From a bacterium (GTDB taxonomy: Bacteria > Bacillota > Clostridia > Lachnospirales > Lachnospiraceae), in assembly GCA_023663725.1 (NCBI GenBank), contig JAMPGX010000005.1, forward strand, positions 177,301-241,300: a stretch of 64,000 nt of DNA, written 5' to 3'. Positions 59,053 through 64,000 of the stretch are shown piece by piece. A model generated the notes under the pieces. It saw only the letters and a program-made list of their open reading frames with translations. It searched no databases and was not told the origin of the DNA. Both the position numbers and the translations under genes were made by a program. The stretch's first letter is position 1, and each line of letters begins with the position of its first letter.

Positions 59053-59717
59053 ATGCGATATCCCATTCCTCTTTTGGTCTCGATAAAATGCTCTGCCCCG
59101 ACGGAGCATAGCTTTTCCCGCAGCTTGGCGATATGGACGCTCAGCGTGTTGTCGTCGATAAAGATATGATTCTCCCACAGCTGCTCGATCAGATCCATCC
59201 GTGACACAAAAGCCCCCGGATGCTGGAACAGTAGATGCAGGAGCTTCATCTCGTTCCTGGTCAGGTCGATGCGCTGTTCCCCGCACAGGAGGCGGCATCC
59301 CGCGATGTCCAGCGATACGCCGTTGTGGGTAAGCAGGGTGGTCCGGCCCTGCGCCGCGCTGCGGGTGCGCTTGAGCACGGCGGCAATTCGGGCCAGGAGC
59401 ACGGGAGCCTGGTAGGGCTTTGTGATATAATCATCCCCGCCCCGATACAGAGCGTCCACCTCGTCCATGGAGTCGGTGCGACCGGTCAGGAAGATCACCG
59501 GCACGTCAGTCTGCTGGCGTAGCTGTGTGCAGAGCTCAAAGCCGGAAATCTCCGGAAGGTTGACGTCCAGCAGCACCAGATCAGGCGCAGCCCCCACCAC
59601 CTGACGGACCAGGTCCTGGAACTCCTCCGGGGCCGTCACGCGGTAGAGAGCGTTTTCCAGCAGGAGCTTCAACTCCCGACGGATGAGCGGTTCATCCTCG
59701 ATGAGAAATATATGCAT
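59049..59717 (-). CDS. OmpR-family response regulator (BceR-like)
   Basis: This is a 222-residue regulator. The receiver has acidic IEDEP, phospho-acceptor VLLDVNLPEISG and Lys in DYITKPYQ. The OmpR-type winged helix (LTRNEMKLLHLLFQHPGAFV, DDNTLSVHIAKLREKL, IETKRGMGYRI) lies at about 125-222. The start at 59717 follows AAAGGAATG; upstream codons to 59789 run into a 210-bp palindromic element. It overlaps the kinase gene. It is presumed to activate the BceAB genes downstream. Confidence 0.95.
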   Translation of the reverse strand: MHIFLIEDEPLIRRELKLLLENALYRVTAPEEFQDLVRQVVGAAPDLVLLDVNLPEISGFELCTQLRQQTDVPVIFLTGRTDSMDEVDALYRGGDDYITKPYQAPVLLARIAAVLKRTRSAAQGRTTLLTHNGVSLDIAGCRLLCGEQRIDLTRNEMKLLHLLFQHPGAFVSRMDLIEQLWENHIFIDDNTLSVHIAKLREKLCSVGAEHFIETKRGMGYRI

Positions 59718-59756
59718 GATGGCAGCATTCCTTTCTGCGATTTGGATGCTTCTATT

Positions 59757-59960
59757 ATTAGGCGTTTGCGAAACCAGATTACTGTGCAAGTGTCATTGGG
59801 CACATTGTATAATCCAACGTAGGCACGCTCTCGCTTCGTGAAAAACGTAACAGTGCTAAGCTCGAAAAAACCTCACTAAGCACTGACGTTTTTCAAGAGC
59901 CTACTTATGGAATATACAATATGCACAATTCGGTACTAGCAAAAGACAGTTTCGCAATTG
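59757..59960 (-). repeat. 210-bp palindromic element, copy D
   Basis: It is almost identical to copy B (about one difference seen over the inner 150 bp). Ends are TTGCGAAAC and GTTTCGCAA. It lies 41 nt before the response regulator start in the same orientation relative to the gene as every other copy. No gene was seen between 59961 and 60171. Confidence 0.9.
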
Positions 59961-60065
59961 TCTACTTCTATTATAAACGTAAGGAGGGGGAAATACAATC
60001 CTGGGTATCCGGCTGTTTGAGAGGCAGCAGGGAGCGGGGCGAATCAGGAATCAGGACTGCCAAGA

Positions 60066-60094
60066 TGGACAACGGCGTGGGAATGTGCTATACT
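60066..60094 (+). promoter_or_regulatory. Promoter of the Imm1 gene
   Basis: TGGACA (60066-60071) and TATACT (60089-60094) are separated by 17 bp, with TG of an extended -10. Confidence 0.6.
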
Positions 60095-60171
60095 TGACTC
60101 TCCTGAAAGTGTATAGGAGCGTCTCAATCAGGAATCTCTGCAAAAAGGCCAGTATAGGGGAGGAATTATTC

Positions 60172-60510
60172 ATGCTTATTGATAGTTGGAAAGACGGTCA
60201 ATACAAAGAAATTTGGGTTTATTTAAAAGAAACCGAAGATGATGAGCGGTCGATGTGCGGTTTGATAAACGGCGATTGGGGGTGGCTCAATTATTTTAGA
60301 GAAGAAGGCGATGCGGGATTAAGCTCCAGAAACTCTGACTATACTGATGATGGCAAGACTATGGATTTTATGACAAACGGCGAACTCGACCCATACCCCA
60401 TGTCCTATGTATTGCCCGCAGAGCAGGTGATTAGGGCGCTTGAATATTTTGAGAAAAATGGTGAGCTGCCTCCGTTTATCGTGTGGCATGATGATTTTCT
60501 CCCCACTTAA
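60172..60510 (+). CDS. Imm1-family immunity protein, orphan
   Basis: This is a 112-residue cytoplasmic protein. It has the Imm1 signature: GDWGWLNYFREEGDAGLSSR, YPMSYVLPAEQVIRALEYF and a terminal PPFIVWHDDF. Imm1 proteins neutralise secreted polymorphic toxins, often nucleic-acid deaminases. No toxin, secretion gene or second immunity gene was found beside it, so it may protect against neighbours' toxins. GGGGAGGA is placed correctly before the ATG; a longer frame from 60085 lies over the promoter. Confidence 0.8.
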   Translation: MLIDSWKDGQYKEIWVYLKETEDDERSMCGLINGDWGWLNYFREEGDAGLSSRNSDYTDDGKTMDFMTNGELDPYPMSYVLPAEQVIRALEYFEKNGELPPFIVWHDDFLPT

Positions 60511-60517
60511 CGGCTCC

Positions 60518-60645
60518 TCAAATTCCTCTCTCCATCATGTCATCTATTTTTTGAAGCAAGTCCCAATCAACATTGCCAAGCCGGTTTTCTAATTCCTCAA
60601 TTAACTTAAATCTCTGTTGCTCAATGCCTGCGTCATATCCATATT
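60518..60645 (-). pseudogene. C-terminal fragment of an unrecognised protein
   Basis: A frame of about 41 codons reads GYDAGIEQQRFKLIEELENR and LGNVDWDLLQKIDDMMERGI to a stop. It begins right after an in-frame stop and has no start codon, so it is the tail of a lost gene. No family recognised. Confidence 0.4.
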
Positions 60646-60715
60646 ATTCAATAATAATTTCATGTTTATACCCCCGCATATCGCAATGCATATTTTAATT
60701 CCTAAAGCAAGTATC

Positions 60716-61324
60716 CTATTTGGAGATTTTGGCGGAAGAATAGAACTCCACAACCTCGGAAATGTCCTTCCTCGGGCGGGGATGGGGTTGTTCGTTTGCG
60801 ACTCCCAGCGCTATCGCGCCGACCAACTGTCCCTTTATGCCAATGAAATCGAAAAGCTCATGATAGGCAAAGCAGGTATTGGCAATCCAGAGTGAGCCGT
60901 AGCCCAATTTCGTTGCCGTTAGCAGAATATTCTGAACGGAGGCCCCGATAGACAGGGTATCACATATTTCCGTAAATCGGTCGTCGGCATCTATATCGGA
61001 AAACGGAGATTTCCCGTTCGTATTTTCGATGATAATCAGAACGGGAGCTTCTCTCATAACCTGTAAGGTGTGAAAAGCATCGGGCAAGCCATATTGTGAT
61101 CTGGGCAACAGCTTATCCCCGTCGCGCTCTCTCAACAGCCCTTTTTCCATCACGCTCAACAGGTCATTTTTCACGCTGTCCGTATACACAAGGTACTTCC
61201 AGGGCTGCCTGTTTTTGGCGGAGGGCGCATAGATACCCGCCTGAAGGATTGTCTCTATGTCCGCCTGCTCAATGGCATCGGGCTTGTACTTTCTTATGCT
61301 TTTTCGTTCCCTTATTTCTTTCAT
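60716..61324 (-). CDS. Nitroreductase family protein
   Basis: This is a 202-residue FMN-dependent reductase fold. The N-terminal RKSIRKYKPDAI and PSAKNRQPWKYLVY segments bind FMN phosphate. LSIGASVQNILLTATKLGYGSLWI and the C-terminal VGAIALGVANEQP are typical of the family. Probably a cytoplasmic NAD(P)H-dependent reductase of quinones or nitro compounds. AAGAAATGAAAG supplies a weak ribosome site. It lies in a run of leftward accessory genes. Confidence 0.92.
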   Translation of the reverse strand: MKEIRERKSIRKYKPDAIEQADIETILQAGIYAPSAKNRQPWKYLVYTDSVKNDLLSVMEKGLLRERDGDKLLPRSQYGLPDAFHTLQVMREAPVLIIIENTNGKSPFSDIDADDRFTEICDTLSIGASVQNILLTATKLGYGSLWIANTCFAYHELFDFIGIKGQLVGAIALGVANEQPHPRPRKDISEVVEFYSSAKISK

Positions 61325-61362
61325 TCGTGTTCTTCTTTCACTGAAAAATAGGCATCTGAGTA

Positions 61363-61872
61363 CTATGACAATTTATAGAGGTCCAATACTTTTTCCGCTA
61401 CGGCCTCAGGTTGCATATGTGTTGTATCTATTTTCGGGTAAGGGTATGATTCATAGAAGGCAAAAGTATTCTTCATTCCACGTTCAATTCGTTCCCTTTC
61501 CCTTCCATCCCTTGTGGCTCTCTCAATATTCTCTTCCCAACTGCACGCTAAGATGATGGGACATAAGGTAAATGCGATACCATCCTGCTTAAGCCGGCTC
61601 AAGACCCGCTCAAATATTTCCCTGCGCTCTCCATGAAAGCCATAGGGAAATACGATAAACTCAATATCCTCACAGAGAAGATAATTTCTGAACAGACAAT
61701 AGATATTGTCAGACACCGCTATTTTCGTTGCAGCAGTAAAGGGAAACGGATTGATTGCCCGACACCATTCAGCGTCTATAAATGCGCATTTGGATAGCTT
61801 ATGTAATATGATATGGGCGGTGGTGCTCTTGCCAACAGCGTTGGCCCCTAAAATAAAAATGATTTTTTTCAT
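61363..61872 (-). CDS. P-loop nucleotide kinase-like protein
   Basis: This is a 169-residue protein. The N-terminal FILGANAVGKSTTAHI is a Walker A motif. The following DAEWCRAINPF resembles the substrate/LID region of small-molecule kinases, and RATRDGRERERIERG contributes Arg residues of a lid. It falls in the broad AAA_33/shikimate-kinase-like class, which includes antibiotic phosphotransferases and zeta-toxin relatives. Substrate unknown. It is 17 bp from the GNAT gene upstream, likely one transcript. Confidence 0.75.
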   Translation of the reverse strand: MKKIIFILGANAVGKSTTAHIILHKLSKCAFIDAEWCRAINPFPFTAATKIAVSDNIYCLFRNYLLCEDIEFIVFPYGFHGERREIFERVLSRLKQDGIAFTLCPIILACSWEENIERATRDGRERERIERGMKNTFAFYESYPYPKIDTTHMQPEAVAEKVLDLYKLS

Positions 61873-61889
61873 TAAGGTGTCAGTCCTTT

Positions 61890-62327
61890 TTATAAAAACT
61901 TCGATTTTAATTTCAAATTGGATGCATCGCCATATCCGAGTTTTCCGTAGAAATGCTCGTGCATTTCATCATTGACGGAGATAAGCTGAATCATTGCTGC
62001 ACCCATTTCCTTTACACGTTCTTCGAGCTCTGCCATCATTTTAGTACCGATACCGCTATTTTGATATGCGGAAGCAATAATGATCTCGACGAGATTGTAC
62101 GCCGTAAGGTCGTAAAAGGTTTCCAATCTGCCCATGGCAAAGCCAACGGTGTTTACGCCGTCCTCTGCAATCATACAGTAGGAATCGGGAGCGCCAAGTA
62201 CCTGCCAGACTCTGCGATATACAAGCTCGGGCGTCCATTCATCGCCAGTTCCGTTCCAATATTCGATGAAAAGCGGCGTTACTTTTTCAATATCTTCTTT
62301 TTGCATTTTTCTATAAGTGATATTCAT
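61890..62327 (-). CDS. GNAT acetyltransferase
   Basis: This is a 145-residue single-domain GNAT protein. The acetyl-CoA-binding region is ASAYQNSGIGTKMMAELEER, preceded by the beta-strand LVEIIIA. The length resembles aminoglycoside 6'-N-acetyltransferases and other small acetyltransferases, but the substrate cannot be told. The start at 62327 is preceded by GAGG and overlaps the end of the upstream fusion gene by 17 bp; the frame to 62408 is not supported. Confidence 0.82.
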   Translation of the reverse strand: MNITYRKMQKEDIEKVTPLFIEYWNGTGDEWTPELVYRRVWQVLGAPDSYCMIAEDGVNTVGFAMGRLETFYDLTAYNLVEIIIASAYQNSGIGTKMMAELEERVKEMGAAMIQLISVNDEMHEHFYGKLGYGDASNLKLKSKFL

Positions 62328-63567
62328 TTTCTTTTTCCTCATCTCTCTGTAATTCTTCCCCCAACACATCTGCAAAGCGCTGTATTGGTTCGTCAAGCGT
62401 TTCTGCATAGTCGAAGGTCTCTTTATCGTCCCTATACTTTAACGGGTTTTCCCGGACTTTCAGGGCTGTTGACAGAGCGCACGGATCGGGGCAAAGGTGG
62501 TTGGCTAACGCCCATTTTGCCGCCTCGGTCTTGGCGATGATTTTGCCGGTGCGAAGCGTATAAATGCACCGAGCGATGTCCAACATCCAACCGAAAGAAT
62601 AGTAACTCCGTCCGGTGCTTTGCGCGTATTTTCTAATCGTTTCACAGTGACGTTTTACATCGGCATACAACTCATGGAAATCGGGATACTTCAGTTCTTT
62701 TCGTATGTCTTTTCCGTATAAGTGAATGCTGCTTTCAATCAGCTCGGCCATACCGAAGCTGTCAAACATATAGCTGTCGGTAATTCGCTCCCCGCTTGTC
62801 CCCCAATAGACAACCCGGTCGGGTTTCTGTGAGAGAAAAGCGTTCAGAGTGAGCATCCCGCCCTCAAAGGAACGATAATAGGGATTTTCAGGTTCCCTTT
62901 CGAGCATCGTTTGACGGAGATGGACAAGCAATTTTGCCTGCGTCTCAGTAATCTGCCGCTTTGTCAACACCAAAATATCAATGTCGCTCCATCCCAATCG
63001 GAAATCATTCAGAGCCGCCGAGCCATACATATAGATGGACGGATTGCGATCCGCAAGAATACTGCTGATCTCCCGCACTGTATGATTGATCGCAAGCTGT
63101 CTGTCTTTTCGCTCGGCGCCGATGGGATGAAGGACATATTTTTGATTTGGATAATCCAATTCCATGACAAGCGCATCTGCAACAAAACCGTATTTTTCAT
63201 ATAGTGCTCTTGGGGCAGGTCCTTTTTCGTCGGCGGCTCGGAATGTAGAAACCGAGATTTCTTTTGTCCGGTCTAAATTGCCCAGCGCTTCGTCCATGAG
63301 CATTGAAGCTACTGAGCGGTGGCGAAATGCGGGCGAAACAGCGAGACAGCAGATCATGTTGTGTCCCCGTGAGAACAGCATGACGCCGACAATCTCGTCT
63401 GCTTCTTTTACGCAGATAGCCTGCCGCTTCCCCATGAATCTGAGAACGGTGGCTCGATGCTCATTCAGCGCCTCCTCCGTTTCCAGCCCGGGGAAATTCC
63501 ATCTGACCTCTGTGACGAGGCTCATCCATTTTTCAATATCTTCGGGTACTCCGTAAAAGAGCTGCAT
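62311..63567 (-). CDS. GNAT-nucleotidyltransferase fusion
   Basis: This is a 418-residue two-enzyme fusion. Residues 1-145 are a GNAT domain (AICVKEADEIVGVMLFSRGH, LAVSPAFRHRSVASMLMDEA). Residues about 165-260 are a nucleotidyltransferase of the ANT/DNA polymerase beta type with MYGSAALNDFRLGWSDIDIL, where Gly-Ser and the Asp-x-Asp pair are the metal-binding residues. An all-helical C-terminal domain like that of streptomycin/spectinomycin adenylyltransferases (KYPDFHELYADVKR..RCIYTLRTGKIIAKTEA) follows. It could modify a small molecule by acetylation and adenylylation. Resistance function is inferred. Confidence 0.85.
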   Translation of the reverse strand: MQLFYGVPEDIEKWMSLVTEVRWNFPGLETEEALNEHRATVLRFMGKRQAICVKEADEIVGVMLFSRGHNMICCLAVSPAFRHRSVASMLMDEALGNLDRTKEISVSTFRAADEKGPAPRALYEKYGFVADALVMELDYPNQKYVLHPIGAERKDRQLAINHTVREISSILADRNPSIYMYGSAALNDFRLGWSDIDILVLTKRQITETQAKLLVHLRQTMLEREPENPYYRSFEGGMLTLNAFLSQKPDRVVYWGTSGERITDSYMFDSFGMAELIESSIHLYGKDIRKELKYPDFHELYADVKRHCETIRKYAQSTGRSYYSFGWMLDIARCIYTLRTGKIIAKTEAAKWALANHLCPDPCALSTALKVRENPLKYRDDKETFDYAETLDEPIQRFADVLGEELQRDEEKENEYHL

Positions 63568-63611
63568 GGTATTTTGTCTCCATCTATATATAGAAAACGT
63601 CCACTAACGGC

Positions 63612-63862
63612 TTACAAAACAATCCATTTTCCACTCCGTCCATTTCCTTTTCGTACAATAATATCCTCTTTCTTAACGAAATACTGAGGAATGTCATTCC
63701 CTGCAGAAATACAACTATCTTATATTTTTTGAATTCCACGTCCCCAAGCCTCTATAAATCCGGCTCTAAAGAAAGTATTAGCAATCAGTGGGTTATACGG
63801 TCTGGAGTTATGTGGTCTTCCCGCCATGATTCTTTCCATTCAACATTTTGGTTTTCTACCAT
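63612..63862 (-). pseudogene. Remnant of an AlbA_2/HATPase_c_4 (RecG-like) regulator
   Basis: From an ATG with GGAGGTG the sequence reads MVENQNVEWKESWRED, the exact kind of start seen in AlbA_2-domain proteins. It then passes out of frame into RPYNPLIANTFFRAGFIEAW and GRGIQKI, the conserved near-C-terminal motif of the same family. After one in-frame stop it ends in SCISAGNDIPQYFVKK. Some 300-400 central residues are missing, so there is a large internal deletion plus a nonsense codon. Confidence 0.7.
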
Positions 63863-63879
63863 AAATGCACCTCCAAGTC

Positions 63880-63908
63880 GAATTGGGCAGACAATGTCTA
63901 CCCAATTC
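63880..63908. promoter_or_regulatory. 29-bp dyad upstream of the AlbA_2 remnant
   Basis: GAATTGGGCAGAC/GTCTACCCAATTC are arms of 13 bp with one mismatch around AAT. The dyad is just upstream of the ribosome site and probably an operator. The remaining 92 bp to the right edge are AT-rich and hold no gene. Confidence 0.6.
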
Positions 63909-64000
63909 CTATCATAACAAAATATGCTATAAAATACTATATACAATCACGACAAACGCATGAATACTTCTATCCTCCTAAATATCTCCACACCCCGTTT

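Overview
The window looks like a chromosomal segment of a Gram-positive, mid-GC anaerobe of the Clostridia, most likely Lachnospiraceae. The reasons are WhiA, HPr kinase with a Crh-like HPr, a T-box leader, type-3 ProS, DUF1846, a DUF4179-like anti-sigma factor, GHKL/LytTR and Bce-like two-component systems, GTG/TTG starts, and consistently strong AGGAGG-type ribosome binding sites. No rRNA, tRNA, CRISPR array or complete insertion sequence was seen.

Layout. 1-1.1 kb: the end of an XRE repressor, a DUF457 membrane protein and a tiny convergent locus with the architecture of an Fst/par type I toxin-antitoxin system. 1.4-11.5 kb: an EF-hand-like protein, an ECF sigma/anti-sigma pair, a MerR-methyltransferase fusion, a large solute-binding lipoprotein and a propeller-sensor HD-GYP protein. 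11.6-13.5 kb: T-box-proS. 13.6-16.2 kb: a repeat-rich intergenic region, then PadR and a DUF1700/DUF4097 protein. 16.3-33.2 kb: mostly core genes (exonuclease, D,D-carboxypeptidase, trmB, trxA, YitT, DUF1846, ftsH, uvrC, hprK, glcK, murB, rapZ, whiA, crh-like, dagK). 33.4-42.4 kb: a GH127 glycosidase, decayed ABC-transporter and integrase fragments, cyclophilin, an acetyltransferase, an ABC-2 export operon and an unusual nitrilase-fold protein. 42.6-47.8 kb: a soluble GHKL kinase/LytTR regulator followed by two ABC exporters. 48-54 kb: Uma2 protein, an Amt-PII fusion behind a multi-hairpin leader, a MerR regulator with a duplicated sensor domain, and HflKC. 54.2-59.7 kb: an antitoxin with a broken toxin and a BceAB/BceRS-like module. 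60-64 kb: accessory genes (orphan Imm1, nitroreductase, P-loop kinase, GNAT, GNAT-nucleotidyltransferase fusion, pseudogenes).

The most unusual signal is not a protein. A roughly 210-bp palindromic element occurs four times, plus a remnant. Every copy has the same orientation relative to the downstream gene. The copies next to a gene end 28-41 nt before its start codon, and the stems differ between copies by compensatory changes. The neighbouring genes (PadR/DUF4097, ABC-2 permease, Bce-like regulator) are all envelope or export functions. A second, 77-bp two-hairpin element carries its own Shine-Dalgarno sequence and sits exactly at the start codons of two unrelated genes. Together with the Fst-like locus these are the best candidates for undescribed biology here.
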